Of a stretch of 64,000 bases of DNA, positions 18,714 to 28,789 are shown piece after piece. The DNA is from Rhizobium sp. SL86 (GTDB taxonomy: Bacteria > Pseudomonadota > Alphaproteobacteria > Rhizobiales > Rhizobiaceae): assembly GCF_026672545.1 (NCBI RefSeq), contig NZ_JAPPRJ010000001.1, positions 806,001 through 870,000 on the forward strand. Reading direction: 5' to 3'. Position numbers and translations under genes: made by a program. The notes under the pieces were generated by a model. It had not been told where the DNA came from, made no database searches, and saw only the letters and a list, made by a program, of their open reading frames with translations. How positions within the stretch are numbered: position 1 is the first letter of the stretch; each line of letters opens with the position of its first letter.

Positions 18714-19796
18714 TCAAAGGTAGTTAATGAGACTCAGTTGCTGTATTCGCGAGGTCAGCGTGTAAGCCGCTTCAAGAAGCGACTGCAGTTCCGTGACCCG
18801 CGTTGCTGCTTCATACGAATCGACCGATTGCAGATCGCTCACGCTGTTTTCGATAATGGTCTTCTGCGCCTCCAGGCTGTCCGTCGCCTTGGAGATTCGC
18901 TCGCTCGAAAGACCAAGCTGGCTGCGCTGGCTGGAGATGCCGGTCGAGGCGCGGCCCAATGCAGCCTGGGCGCTGTCGACGATCGCCGAACGGGTTTCAT
19001 CCGTTGCGGTCGGCAGGAATTCAATGGTGACGATGGCACCGAACATGAAGTTGCGGAAGCCGGCATCATTCGCATTGACCGAACTGACGATGGTCTCGCT
19101 CGATGTGATGCGCGTCGTCATGTTCGTATCAGACGCGTCGGAGACGAAGGTCGTCCAGAAGTCCTCGCCCGCGAGCCCCGTGTGCGGCGGATCGGTCAAA
19201 GTTGCCGTACCGGTGAACTTCGCTTCCAGATCCGTCAGGAACGTCTGCATCTGGGCTTCGGTCATATCGGCCTTGGACGCGATGCCATTGTCCGACAGGA
19301 ACTGGTTGAGTTCCAGATCAACCGCCGCCTTGAACGTTGAACCGTCCTCTGTATAGGAGGTCAGCGGTTCGACATCGGTGTTCGTTCCGGAGAACAGATA
19401 TTCGCCAGCGGCGGAGGAATTGCCAGCAGCGGTGAATGCATCAAGAGCCGACGTCATGGTCAATACGACCTCGTTGACCGTCGATTCGGTATTGCCGAGA
19501 CCGGTCAGCAGGCCGGAAGCCGTGGTGATCTGATCCGCCATATTGCTGAGGGCACCCTCGGACGAATCAATACGGGTCGTTGCCAAGGAATTGGAAGCCA
19601 AGAGGCTTTCGATCCGAAGCAGATCGCGCGTCAGATTCAGACTGCGGGTCGTCGAGGAACCGAGCGCAACGCCCATATCCGCGTGAACACCCGTCGACAC
19701 TTCCTGGTTTGCCTCAACAAGCTCCTTTTGGGCCTTGGCCATGGTCTGTGCCAGGCTGCTCTGGATACCAATGTTGGAGCTGAATGACGTTTTCAT
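18714..19796 (-). CDS. flgL: Hook-filament junction protein FlgL
   Basis: 360-aa flagellin-like protein: N-terminal coiled coil SSNIGIQSSLAQTMAKAQKE, then EVSTGVHADMGVALG, and a C-terminal helix ending EAAYTLTSRIQQLSLINYL. This is the layout of FlgL (HAP3). It is exported through the flagellar apparatus and sits between hook and filament. It starts 5 nt after flgK, with AAGGGTT before its ATG. Confidence 0.9.
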   Translation of the reverse strand: MKTSFSSNIGIQSSLAQTMAKAQKELVEANQEVSTGVHADMGVALGSSTTRSLNLTRDLLRIESLLASNSLATTRIDSSEGALSNMADQITTASGLLTGLGNTESTVNEVVLTMTSALDAFTAAGNSSAAGEYLFSGTNTDVEPLTSYTEDGSTFKAAVDLELNQFLSDNGIASKADMTEAQMQTFLTDLEAKFTGTATLTDPPHTGLAGEDFWTTFVSDASDTNMTTRITSSETIVSSVNANDAGFRNFMFGAIVTIEFLPTATDETRSAIVDSAQAALGRASTGISSQRSQLGLSSERISKATDSLEAQKTIIENSVSDLQSVDSYEAATRVTELQSLLEAAYTLTSRIQQLSLINYL

Positions 19797-19801
19797 AACC
19801 C

Positions 19802-21253
19802 TTAGCCTACCGTATCGAGAAGTGTCTGGATCATCTCATCGACTGCGTTCAGCAGCTTTGTTCCTGCCTTGTAGGACTGTTCCACTTCGAGAAGCAGAGA
19901 CAGTTCCTCATCAAGGCTGACTGCAGTCGCATTAGAGTATGCTTCGCTTGTGCGAGACATGAGCGCGGTCTTGGTTTCTTCGGCGCTCGTTGCCGAGCTG
20001 CGAATGGTTTCGAACCAGCCGATGGACGCGGTGGAGAAATTCAGGAGCGTCTGCGATCCGCCGATATTGGTCTCATTGGTATAGGTGCGCGTCTCTTCGA
20101 ATTTCTGGGCATAGGCGTCGAGCAAGTCCGAGTAACCACTTTCACCCGTCGTGTTGGAAACGAAGGCTGTTCCGTTGATACCACCGTCGCGAATGAGCGA
20201 TGGATCACCGTTCGGAGGAATGACCGCCGAATTGACCGTGATGCGATAGGCGAGGTTGTCGATCGAGCCGATCGAACCGGTGGTCGAACCGCTGTCGCTG
20301 AACAGACCGGTGAGGGTCGTGGACGTCGATGTGTCGGTTTCCGAGAACATTTCGATCAGAGAGTTTGCCATCTCGTCGAGCTGCCGCTGATAGGTGGGGG
20401 CAATATCGTCGCGAATCTGAAGAAGAGCCTGCAGGGAACCGCTTGCGGTGGTATCGCCACCCTCTCCGGCCGACAGAGGGACGCCATCCACCAAGACCGC
20501 ATTGCCCGTCACAGAGGCATCGTAGGTCGTGGTCGACGTGAAGGTAACCTGTCGCGCCACCGTCTCGAACAGCGTGGTCCCGTCCATGGTGTAGAGCGCC
20601 ATGTCGCCGTTTTCGCGCGACCAAGTGTAGACGCCAACAATATCGGAAATTTGCTTCAGCAGGGAATCGCGTTCGTCAAGAGCGGAATTCGCATCCTTGC
20701 CGGTCGCCGTTGCCGTGACCACTTCGTTGTTCTTGGCCTCGAACTGTTCAAGCAGGTTGTTGAGATCGGAGACCTGTTCGCTGATGGTCTTGTCTGCATC
20801 GGCGCGAATGCTCTGCAGTCCTTTGGACGTCGTGTTGAGCGAGTTTGCGAGATCCTGCGCGGCTGAAACCGTACCCGACGCAAGCGTGGTATCGCTTGGT
20901 TTGGCAGCGTAGGATTCCAGCGCGCTGTAGAAGCTGGTCAGATAAGTGTTCGGAGACAGCCCGTAATCGTTGCCTCCGAGCAGGTTTGCGATCTGGTTCG
21001 TCAATCCGTCGACCAGCGTCGTTTGGGCGCTGGCCTGTGAACGACTTTCCAGCGACTGGCGGAATAATGCCGCATTCTCTTCGCGGTAGACAGTTCCGAC
21101 GCGGGCGCCGGACTCCGTCGAGACGATCATCACGGTACGCTTGTTGTAATCGGCGTTCTGCGTGTTCGAGATGTTCGTTCCAAGCACGGCCGTCTGACGG
21201 GCCGTGTTGTTGAAGATCGCCTGAGCTGTTGACCGTGCTGTAGAAAGCGACAT
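19802..21253 (-). CDS. flgK: Hook-associated protein FlgK
   Basis: 483-aa HAP1. The N-terminal STARSTAQAIFNNTARQTAV resembles the rod/hook axial signature, followed by a typical FlgK region (NTYLTSFYSALESYAAKPSD). The C-terminal axial helix is also visible (LSLLLEVEQSYKAGTKLLNA). It is exported and placed between hook and FlgL. It sits after flgE with a 29-nt gap, and AAAGG precedes the ATG. Confidence 0.92.
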   Translation of the reverse strand: MSLSTARSTAQAIFNNTARQTAVLGTNISNTQNADYNKRTVMIVSTESGARVGTVYREENAALFRQSLESRSQASAQTTLVDGLTNQIANLLGGNDYGLSPNTYLTSFYSALESYAAKPSDTTLASGTVSAAQDLANSLNTTSKGLQSIRADADKTISEQVSDLNNLLEQFEAKNNEVVTATATGKDANSALDERDSLLKQISDIVGVYTWSRENGDMALYTMDGTTLFETVARQVTFTSTTTYDASVTGNAVLVDGVPLSAGEGGDTTASGSLQALLQIRDDIAPTYQRQLDEMANSLIEMFSETDTSTSTTLTGLFSDSGSTTGSIGSIDNLAYRITVNSAVIPPNGDPSLIRDGGINGTAFVSNTTGESGYSDLLDAYAQKFEETRTYTNETNIGGSQTLLNFSTASIGWFETIRSSATSAEETKTALMSRTSEAYSNATAVSLDEELSLLLEVEQSYKAGTKLLNAVDEMIQTLLDTVG

Positions 21254-21282
21254 TAGCTTACCTTTGTTACGCTACGAAGCGA

Positions 21283-22839
21283 TTATCGCTTGAGGTTCAC
21301 GAGGGTTTCCAGCAGTTCCGAACCGGTCTGGAAGACCTTCGAGTTAGCGGTGTAGTTGCGCTGCGCTTCAATCATCGTGGTAAGTTCCTCGGCGATATCG
21401 ACGTTTGAGTCTTCAAGCGTGTTGGACAGGATTTCGCCGTAGCCCGAATTGCCTGCGTAACCCATGACGACGACACCCGAATCCTGGCTCTGCGAGTAAA
21501 CGTTACCGGCGAGCGACGTAAGGTTGTTCGGGCTCTGGACGTTCGCCACGGCGATACGATAGGTCGGAACCGACTGGCCGTTCTCGTAGAGGATCGACAC
21601 GATGCCATCGCTGCTGATTTCGACCGAGTCGACAGCCGAAGCGCCCTTGCCATCGACGTCGCCGGTAATCGAATAGTCGGCACCAAGTTCGGTGAGGGCG
21701 CTGATATCAATCGTCAGAGCGTTGAGCGTTGCGCCATCAATCGACTGCTGCGTCGTCGTGACCGAGGTCGGCGTTGTGAGCACACCTGCGCCGTCGAAAG
21801 ACAGTTCATAGGCTGTACCATTGCCGTCCGACTGAGCCGCTACGGAGCTCACACTGGTGCTCTCGGCGAGTGCCGAGAAGTCAATGGTCAGCGCGCCGAG
21901 TGTGCCGTTGGCCGTGGTGGTCAGCGTTGTGGGGGCGGACGTCAGGGCGCCGGTCGTCGCGTCGAAGGTCAGGCCGGTCTGGGTACCGATTGACGTGGTT
22001 CCGTCCAGAATCTCGAGATCCCAGGTATTGGCACCGGTGTTTGTGTAGTTGTAGGTCAGCGTGTGTGCTTCGCCATCGCTACCGTAAGCGATCGAGCTCG
22101 TGGTAACAACATCACCCACAGCCGCGGCGCTGTAAAGGTTGCCGGTTGCCGTTCCCGTTGTCGAACCAACAGGCGTGATACCGGTGACCGAGGTGCCTTC
22201 ATACTGGATGTCGAGCGTCCAGGTGTTCTGCGCCGTCTTGGTGTAGACGTAATCGAGAAGACGGGAATTGCCCTTGCTGTCAAAAGCGACGACGGAAGAA
22301 GACTTCGTGTAACCCACGGCCTCGTTTTCCGGCAGGTTGCCTTCAAGGCTTCCGCTGGTCGATGCCGTTGCCTGCAGACCACCACCCGTGACATTGATCT
22401 CCGACAGCCCTTCGAAACCGTTGATGACGATGGTCGGATCAACACCCTCCTCGTAAGGATACCCCATAAGGGTGAAACCCGCCGCGTTCATCAAAGTCCC
22501 GTCGGACTGGACCTCAAAGTTGCCAGCGCGGGTCAGATATTCCGTTCCATCAGCGCCGGTGACGACAAAAAAGCCCGAACCGTTGATAGCCAGATCGGTC
22601 GTGGATGTTGTGTAGCTGAAAGAGCCCTGTTCGTTGATCGAATAACGGACATTGGTCTGGACGCCGCCCGAATTATAAGAGCCGCCTGAGGAAGGAAGAA
22701 GCATTGATGAAAATTCTGTCGATGCTTTTTTGTAGCCGACCGTGCTGGAGTTGGCGATGTTATCGCCAACGGTGCCGAGACGGTTGGCTTGTGCGTTCAT
22801 ACCGGACACACCCGTCCGCATCGTTCCGTAAAGGCTCAT
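21283..22839 (-). CDS. flgE: Flagellar hook protein FlgE
   Basis: 518-aa hook subunit. The N-terminal rod/hook signature is intact (LYGTMRTGVSGMNAQANRLG followed by TVGDNIANSSTVGYKKASTEF), and the C-terminal motif reads NVDIAEELTTMIEAQRNYTA. The middle domain is Ser/Thr/Gly-rich and somewhat longer than in enterobacteria. It is the first structural gene downstream of rem, from which a hairpin terminator separates it, so it probably has its own promoter in 22840-22954. Confidence 0.95.
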   Translation of the reverse strand: MSLYGTMRTGVSGMNAQANRLGTVGDNIANSSTVGYKKASTEFSSMLLPSSGGSYNSGGVQTNVRYSINEQGSFSYTTSTTDLAINGSGFFVVTGADGTEYLTRAGNFEVQSDGTLMNAAGFTLMGYPYEEGVDPTIVINGFEGLSEINVTGGGLQATASTSGSLEGNLPENEAVGYTKSSSVVAFDSKGNSRLLDYVYTKTAQNTWTLDIQYEGTSVTGITPVGSTTGTATGNLYSAAAVGDVVTTSSIAYGSDGEAHTLTYNYTNTGANTWDLEILDGTTSIGTQTGLTFDATTGALTSAPTTLTTTANGTLGALTIDFSALAESTSVSSVAAQSDGNGTAYELSFDGAGVLTTPTSVTTTQQSIDGATLNALTIDISALTELGADYSITGDVDGKGASAVDSVEISSDGIVSILYENGQSVPTYRIAVANVQSPNNLTSLAGNVYSQSQDSGVVVMGYAGNSGYGEILSNTLEDSNVDIAEELTTMIEAQRNYTANSKVFQTGSELLETLVNLKR

Positions 22840-22954
22840 ATCAAATCCCCGTTTTGCCTATGAGACGACACTAGATGACGGGCCTTGCGTGAAGCTGTCT
22901 GAGATGACCGCCTGCAACTGACGACCTGAGAGCAACGCTTGGAGCTCAACACGC

Positions 22955-22996
22955 CGACAAAATACAACCCCGGAAACCTGCGTCGATTTCCGGGGT
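22955..22996 (-). terminator. Terminator after rem
   Basis: Perfect 10-bp inverted repeat (22967-22976 with 22987-22996, arms ACCCCGGAAA and TTTCCGGGGT), followed on the minus strand by the U-rich run TTGTATTTTGTC. It lies between the rem stop and the flgE start. Confidence 0.75.
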
Positions 22997-23048
22997 CGAA
23001 TGTAACTAATACTTGATGAAGAAGAGGAACGCCGAGGCGTTACCTGTC

Positions 23049-23720
23049 TCAATTCCAGTCGATGCAGTAGCCAAGGAAGCGCTTGGAGTCGATCGGATCG
23101 AAATCAAGCTTCTTGCGCAGCTTCTTGCGAAGCTTGCTGATGTGGCTTTCTACGACATTTTCTTCGACCTCGTCATCGAAGATTCCGTAGATTGCATTGA
23201 AGATCTGCGTCTTCGACACGCGACGTCCGCGGTTGGCGACCAAATACTCCAGGATACGGCGCTCGCGACGCGGAAGCGGGAAGATGTCCCCATTGATCTC
23301 GGGATCGCGACCATCGTCGAAGACGCGGATCGGACCGATATCGGTGTAGTTCGTCAGCGCCTTGATGCGCCGGCGGATCGCTGCCGCACGTGCAAGGATC
23401 TCCCGCGGATGAACAGGCTTGCGCACGACATCGTCGACGCCGCTGTCAAACAGTGCCAGCGTCGCCTCGAGCGACGGCTGATCACTGACCGCAATCACGG
23501 GAGCTGAGGTGCGATCCCGGATCGCACGGGGAAGCTCCAGCGAGCGTTCGGTCTGCCCGATGAGAAATGCTTCGACCGCGGCAATGTCCGTGTCCGCCGC
23601 CGTATTGACCCATTCTCCGAATTCCTTCGGATCAAATCCTGTTGAAGGTACGCCTTCGCGCCCAAATAGTGAGGTGTAACCCTCTTTAACGAGCTCGCGC
23701 TCATCAACCACTACGATCAT
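23049..23720 (-). CDS. rem: Motility activator Rem (orphan OmpR-type regulator)
   Basis: 223-aa response-regulator-like activator of flagellar genes in rhizobia. The C-terminal winged helix is clear ([39 protein letters not shown]). The N-terminal receiver-like domain keeps the overall fold pattern, but the usual phospho-acceptor segment reads [10 protein letters not shown] with no Asp in the expected place. S. meliloti Rem is known to act without phosphorylation, which agrees. GGAGG precedes the ATG at 23720, a terminator follows the gene, and a 282-nt spacer upstream probably holds its own promoter. Confidence 0.92.
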   Translation of the reverse strand: MIVVVDERELVKEGYTSLFGREGVPSTGFDPKEFGEWVNTAADTDIAAVEAFLIGQTERSLELPRAIRDRTSAPVIAVSDQPSLEATLALFDSGVDDVVRKPVHPREILARAAAIRRRIKALTNYTDIGPIRVFDDGRDPEINGDIFPLPRRERRILEYLVANRGRRVSKTQIFNAIYGIFDDEVEENVVESHISKLRKKLRKKLDFDPIDSKRFLGYCIDWN

Positions 23721-24002
23721 TCGTCCGCCTCCGAATCAGTGTGGTGCCTCGATGCACTATGGGTACGAATCGAAGGAGTCATGGACAACTCTACAAAATT
23801 AACCATGGGTTTTAATAGTTGATTAAGGATTGGGGCGCGATTTGCCCTACATCTTGTGGGTCTTTCGAATTTTCCACACTATTTTGCGGTGGAAAAGTTA
23901 ACAAGACCTTTTTCAGCCCTTGCTTTGCCATGTTTTGGACAAATCAGCAACGGGACAAACACCCACGAAAAATCGCGAGCATGCAATAGATCTATGGTTG
24001 CA

Positions 24003-24593
24003 TTACTGGCAGAATTGCTGCGCCGTCGGAGTCCAATTGCCATAACCCGTTGCGACCAGGTTGGCGATCACGCGACAGACATAACGCTTCTGCGCGGGAT
24101 CATTATTGGGTCCAGCGTGGTATCTTGCTACCGCCATGGTCCAGGTTTCATGCCTGTCATGAAGGTTGCGGAGAAACTTCGCCGCGTACTCTACATTGCG
24201 CCTCGGGTTCAGCATCTCCTCCACGGACGCAAAATTCTCGCCGTGGAAGTACTGATTGATCTGCATGCACCCGACGTCGATGAGGGTTTTGCCCTGGCGC
24301 CGGGCCTCGGCAAAGGCCTGCAGCGCCTGGGAAGAAGTCTCCGGAAAGACCGCCTTGCCCTCAACATTCAGTGCCCACGGATAGAGACTGCCCTTGCGTC
24401 CGGTTTCCGTCAATCCGACCGAATACAGGATCCCCTCGGGGATACCATACTTCGATGCGGCCGCCTGGATTTCGCGTTCACAGGCTCCATCCGCCGTCGC
24501 CCTGGCATCAGAGATAGAGGTCAGAAGTCCCGCCAGCACTGTCAGTGGAATGAGGCCGTGCTTCAGACCCCGCTTCGATTTCGTTCGATCCAT
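24003..24593 (-). CDS. Flagellum-associated lytic transglycosylase (SLT domain)
   Basis: 196-aa exported protein: N-terminal basic stretch, then a hydrophobic segment LIPLTVLAGLLTSISDARA as signal peptide. The SLT/GEWL fold motifs are visible: YSVGLTETG with the catalytic Glu, VGCMQINQYFHG and AVARYHAGPNN. It should cleave peptidoglycan to let the rod pass, compensating for the missing muramidase domain of the FlgJ-type protein. Its start lies 86 nt inside the end of fliK in another frame, an unusually long overlap. The conserved signal peptide supports this start. Confidence 0.85.
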   Translation of the reverse strand: MDRTKSKRGLKHGLIPLTVLAGLLTSISDARATADGACEREIQAAASKYGIPEGILYSVGLTETGRKGSLYPWALNVEGKAVFPETSSQALQAFAEARRQGKTLIDVGCMQINQYFHGENFASVEEMLNPRRNVEYAAKFLRNLHDRHETWTMAVARYHAGPNNDPAQKRYVCRVIANLVATGYGNWTPTAQQFCQ

Positions 24594-26202
24594 GCTTCAC
24601 TGATGCCTCTGACCGGCCCGATGACTGTCCCTGTGACTGGGAGTTACCCTGCTGCGCATTCGTGTCCGCCGAGGGCTGTTGGCCGTTACCGGACAGCTGG
24701 GCGTTCGAATCCTGCGACGACATGGTGACGGTGACCTGGTCCACCGAGAAACCCTGGGCACGCAGAGCGCCAAGGATGCCGCTGCTGTCGTCCGACAGCT
24801 GCTGATGGGCCGCACGTGTCTCCACGGTCAGATGAACGCTCAACTCCTCGCCAACGAGACGCAGCGTCGCAGTCACCGTCCCGAGGTCGATCGGCGTCAT
24901 CTGGAGTTTCAGCGTGTTGACGACATTGCTCGTGCCGCTGCGGGCCTGTTCATTCTGCAATGTCGCACCCGGCTGCATTGCCCTTTGCCATTCGGCATCG
25001 CCTGAGATCGTCGACGTCAAAGCCGCGCCATTGGTCGACTGGATGAAACCCAGGAACCGGCGGCTGTCGAGTACGGTGACGGTTTCCGCGCCTGACGTTT
25101 TCGTCGAGGTATCGACGGTCGCCTTGCCGTTCTGGTCGGTGCCGATGGTCATGTCCAGACTGCGCCCACCTTGAGCGGACACGAGGCGGAAGGACCGCTT
25201 TTCGGTTTCGTCGGCGGCCACGGACTTTTCCAGAATGGTCTTGTTCAGTGCATCTTCGGCCAAAGCCGCATCAAGCAGAACACCGTCTTCCAGAGCGGCA
25301 GAGTTCGCGAGGACTGCGTTTTCCTTGTCAGACTTGCTCGACGCGGCGTCACTGCGGGCTGTCGTCTTGACCTGCGACTGCGGGCCCTCCGCTGCCATCA
25401 GACCGCCCAGCAGTGTCGCAACTGCCTGCGCACTGGTCTGCAGGTCACTATCGGTGGCCGTGCTGGTCTCCGAAACGATCTGACCCGCATCAGCAGCTGC
25501 GGTTTGACCAGCTTCTGCATCCACGGCGCTCTGCTTTGTGACGTTCGATTCGCCGATGCCAGGCGTCTTGCGGTCGCCCGATGCCACCTTGCCTGTCTTG
25601 TCGTCTGCGCCAAGCTTTCCGGCATTCTTCACGAGGGCATCCAGATCCGAGGCCGGCAGTGTTTCTGTCGACAGGTCAGACATCGCGCCCGCCACGGCAG
25701 ACTTCTTTCCGCCGCTCACAGTGAGCGCATCCAAGCCCGCCGTGATTGCCGAATCCGTCGCCACAGCCGGATCTGTCAGAGTTCCGTCCGCTTCAACGAG
25801 TCCGCCGAGACCTTCCAGCGTCTCCGCCGCACCCGCTGAGGGGTGCGTTTGCCCCCCTGCCGCCGCGACAGCCGCAGTCTTCTGCCCAGACAGAGACACA
25901 GTCGTTGTCGCAAGCTGTCCATTTTCCAGCTTTGCCTCTGCAGATGCCGTGTCGCCGGCTTGGCGCAGGAAGCTCAGCGCCAGGCGAGAGGTGGTGCGTG
26001 TACCAGTGGATTCCGCTGTTTCGTCATCTTCTGCCGCAACATCCGGCTCCGCGTCCTCATGATCATCGCGAAGTGGCCGCTCCTCCTGGGCAACGGCCGA
26101 CAACGCCTCACCGAACTCACCTGATCGGCCCGCGCTCGTACGGTTCGCAGACGTACGTGAGGGCTGACTGACGTCAGATACAATTGTTCCCGGTGTGAGC
26201 AT
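24508..26202 (-). CDS. fliK: Flagellar hook-length control protein FliK
   Basis: 564-aa Ala/Ser/Thr/Asp-rich protein of low sequence conservation. The C-terminal part (LKLQMTPIDLGTVTATLRLV, then VHLTVETRAAHQQLSDDSSG) matches the FliK C-terminal domain that switches export specificity. The long disordered N-terminal region serves as a ruler. Position after motC fits the rhizobial fliK (formerly motD). The ATG at 26202 has AAAGGA 9 nt upstream; a GTG two codons earlier is possible. The end carries a Gln/Ser-rich low-complexity stretch. Confidence 0.88.
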   Translation of the reverse strand: MLTPGTIVSDVSQPSRTSANRTSAGRSGEFGEALSAVAQEERPLRDDHEDAEPDVAAEDDETAESTGTRTTSRLALSFLRQAGDTASAEAKLENGQLATTTVSLSGQKTAAVAAAGGQTHPSAGAAETLEGLGGLVEADGTLTDPAVATDSAITAGLDALTVSGGKKSAVAGAMSDLSTETLPASDLDALVKNAGKLGADDKTGKVASGDRKTPGIGESNVTKQSAVDAEAGQTAAADAGQIVSETSTATDSDLQTSAQAVATLLGGLMAAEGPQSQVKTTARSDAASSKSDKENAVLANSAALEDGVLLDAALAEDALNKTILEKSVAADETEKRSFRLVSAQGGRSLDMTIGTDQNGKATVDTSTKTSGAETVTVLDSRRFLGFIQSTNGAALTSTISGDAEWQRAMQPGATLQNEQARSGTSNVVNTLKLQMTPIDLGTVTATLRLVGEELSVHLTVETRAAHQQLSDDSSGILGALRAQGFSVDQVTVTMSSQDSNAQLSGNGQQPSADTNAQQGNSQSQGQSSGRSEASVKHGSNEIEAGSEARPHSTDSAGGTSDLYL

Positions 26203-26204
26203 TG

Positions 26205-27485
26205 TCACTTGTCCTTTTTCAGCAAATCGTCAACCGCGCTCAGACTCGAACGACCCTTGTCGATGAAGGACTTGACTTCGGATTCGAGAGAAGATGCGCT
26301 GGCAGAAGCTGCCGCATTTCCCGCGGCATTTGACCCGGCAGCGTCATGCCCGGGTAATGCCGATGTCTTCTCGGCACTGATCTGATTTGCAACTGTGTCC
26401 GCAGAGACTTGCTCGAGGCTGACGTTCGATGGTGGACGCATCACTTCCTCGGCAACCCGCTGCGCCGCAGCCTTCAGCGCTCTGTCCTGCGCAGACAGTT
26501 GATCCTCCGGCACGGCATCGATCGTTTCGGCAGCCTTGCCGACTTCTCCGGCTGACAGGTTTGCCACGCCGCCATAGAGCTTGGCCACAGAACCCCCAGG
26601 GGTCGGGGCGTCACCACCCCGCTCCTTGGCCCGCAAGGATGCTTCGCGCGCCAGTTCCGTCTTCCCGTCAATTGCCGCCTGGCGTGCGATGCGCAGGTAG
26701 ATCGCCTGTGCGCGGTCATCGCTCATGACTTCAAGGGCGCCATCGACGTCATCCTGCGTGATGACACCGTAGTGTTTGACGATCAGGTCGACAAAGAGGT
26801 CGGCAAACTGGCTGGCGTAAGGGGAATGAATAAAGCGGCGCGCATACTGGCGCGCATAGCGTATCCCCTGTTCCGGCATGTCCTTTTCAACGGCGATGGC
26901 GACCGAACGCCGAAGCGCGGCCTCCTCAATGATGGTGCCCGGCGCGGCAAGTCGCGCGGCCGTGTAGAAGCGCAACGCTTCATTGGCGTCTCTTGCCACC
27001 ATGACATTGCCGGCAACAAGCGCAAGATAGGGTCCGATACGCTGGTTCTGATATTCCGGCACCATCGCCGTCAGCGTCTTGGCGACCATCAGCCCCCGGC
27101 CCGCCAGGTATTTCCGCAATACATCGCCGACACGCGTGTCGAAATTGCCGCCGACATCCCGCGCCACCAGGAACTCAAGCGTCGCCGGATTGCCGCCACT
27201 CATCGCATAGATCAAGGCAGCATCGACATTGCGGGGATCTTCGAACACCTTCGGGTTGATGTTGCGCAGTCTCTTGTCCAGCGCAGTCAGCATGAAGCGC
27301 TGCATTTCGCCGGCCGAGTGATCGCCCATCACCACCGTATCCTGCACATATTGCAGCGAGCGTATCATCTGATAGGGCTCAAGCGTCTCGCTTGCCTGCT
27401 GGGCATACGCGTTCTCCCACACAACGGAGAGGAAACATGCCGCCGTTGTGGCAAAGAGCAGACGTTGCCGGATCCCGCGTTTCAT
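26205..27485 (-). CDS. motC: Chemotaxis/motor protein MotC
   Basis: 426-aa periplasmic motility protein specific to rhizobia and relatives, needed for torque through MotB. A signal peptide is present (RLLFATTAACFLSVVWENAYAQ). The body is helical: it contains ALIYAMSGGNPATLEFLVAR and RYARQYARRFIHSPYASQFA, TPR-like helices, and ends with an Ala/Ser linker. The start overlaps the motB stop (TGATG), and the end overlaps the alternative start of fliK. Confidence 0.92.
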   Translation of the reverse strand: MKRGIRQRLLFATTAACFLSVVWENAYAQQASETLEPYQMIRSLQYVQDTVVMGDHSAGEMQRFMLTALDKRLRNINPKVFEDPRNVDAALIYAMSGGNPATLEFLVARDVGGNFDTRVGDVLRKYLAGRGLMVAKTLTAMVPEYQNQRIGPYLALVAGNVMVARDANEALRFYTAARLAAPGTIIEEAALRRSVAIAVEKDMPEQGIRYARQYARRFIHSPYASQFADLFVDLIVKHYGVITQDDVDGALEVMSDDRAQAIYLRIARQAAIDGKTELAREASLRAKERGGDAPTPGGSVAKLYGGVANLSAGEVGKAAETIDAVPEDQLSAQDRALKAAAQRVAEEVMRPPSNVSLEQVSADTVANQISAEKTSALPGHDAAGSNAAGNAAASASASSLESEVKSFIDKGRSSLSAVDDLLKKDK

Positions 27486-28789
27486 CAGGTCTTGCCGTCC
27501 TCAAGCAAAATCTCGATCCGGCGGTTCTGCGGCGCGAGCGGATCATCCGTCACCTGCGGGCGCCGGTCGGCAAAACCAGAAATCTGCTTCACCCGATCCT
27601 CCTTCAAGCCGCCCTTCACAAGCATGAAATAGGCACTGTGAGCTCGTGCGGCGGACAGCCGCCAGTTGTCGTTGCTGTTGTCCTTGAAGGGACGAGCGTC
27701 GGTATGCCCGCGGATTACGACATCCCCCTGCCGCTTGGCGAGAATCCCGCCAATCTTCTCCATCGCCAGCACAAGCTCCTTGCGGGGCACGGCAGAGCTG
27801 GTGTTGAACATGGGTGTCTGCAACTGATCCGAAATGGTGATCAGCAAACCGCCTTCCGCCGGGGTGACAATCAGGCCTTCCGGAAGCTTCCCGGCAACGC
27901 CGCCGATTTCCGACGCAATTTGCTCTTTGAGTTCCTCGGCACTGCGTTCCTGATCCGAAAGTTTTGCCTGCTTCTGTGCCTCGGCCTGCACTGTCGCGGG
28001 ATCCGGACGGGCCTGTGGAATGGCGACAGCGACTTCCAACGCTTTCGCGGGATCGGCGGCATCAGGTTTGACCTGAGCCTGCGCGGTCTGTTGTGCTGTT
28101 ACCGGCACAGGTCCGGGTGCCGGAGGTGCCGGCGGCAGCATTTCAGTCGGCGTCTGACTTGCCTCATTGACGGGCTGTGACTCCGCCGGTGCCTTTTCCT
28201 GGCCGTCGGCGCGCGTCACTTCGATCTGCTTGGTCCAGAAATCAGGATCGAACGGATCCCGATAGGCCTCTCCGCCATCCGCACCCGTTGCAGGGCCGGA
28301 ATCGCTGGCACCGCCTTCGCCCTTCGCGCTGACGTTCGCCTGTTGGCCCACTTCCTGCGCGATCTCGGCAAGCACCGAATAGGGATTTTCGAAGAAGTCT
28401 GCTTCCGAATAGTTGGTTTCTTCGCCGGAGCTTGAGGTCAGGTCATCCCCGGTCGCCGCAGCGGCACCCACCTTGTCGGCATCCGCCTGGACCTTCGAGC
28501 GTTCCTTGCTTTCCTCGCCATCCGCAGCCTCGGTCGGCTTTTCGAGCCCCTTCTTGGCCGGCGTCTCGTCCGACAGTTTGATCGGGTTGAAATAGCTGGC
28601 GACGGATGCCTTGGTTTCCTCGTTGGCGGCGTTGACCAGCCACATCACCAGGAAGAAGGCCATCATCGCGGTCATGAAGTCGGCATAGGCGATCTTCCAA
28701 GCACCGCCATGCGCCCCGTCATGACCACCGCCGTGTTTTTTGACGATGATGATCTCGTTCTTGCCGTGATGGTGATTCTGCTCGCTCAT
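27485..28789 (-). CDS. motB: Flagellar stator protein MotB
   Basis: 434-aa stator subunit. After a His/Gly-rich N-terminus, the membrane segment reads [20 protein letters not shown]; its Asp (in YADFMTA) is the proton-binding residue. A long Ala/Pro/Gln linker is followed by an OmpA-like peptidoglycan-binding domain ([12 protein letters not shown], then [18 protein letters not shown]). The linker is longer than in E. coli MotB (308 aa), as in S. meliloti. The partner MotA is not in the window. The gene overlaps the FliH-like gene by 4 nt. Confidence 0.95.
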   Translation of the reverse strand: MSEQNHHHGKNEIIIVKKHGGGHDGAHGGAWKIAYADFMTAMMAFFLVMWLVNAANEETKASVASYFNPIKLSDETPAKKGLEKPTEAADGEESKERSKVQADADKVGAAAATGDDLTSSSGEETNYSEADFFENPYSVLAEIAQEVGQQANVSAKGEGGASDSGPATGADGGEAYRDPFDPDFWTKQIEVTRADGQEKAPAESQPVNEASQTPTEMLPPAPPAPGPVPVTAQQTAQAQVKPDAADPAKALEVAVAIPQARPDPATVQAEAQKQAKLSDQERSAEELKEQIASEIGGVAGKLPEGLIVTPAEGGLLITISDQLQTPMFNTSSAVPRKELVLAMEKIGGILAKRQGDVVIRGHTDARPFKDNSNDNWRLSAARAHSAYFMLVKGGLKEDRVKQISGFADRRPQVTDDPLAPQNRRIEILLEDGKT

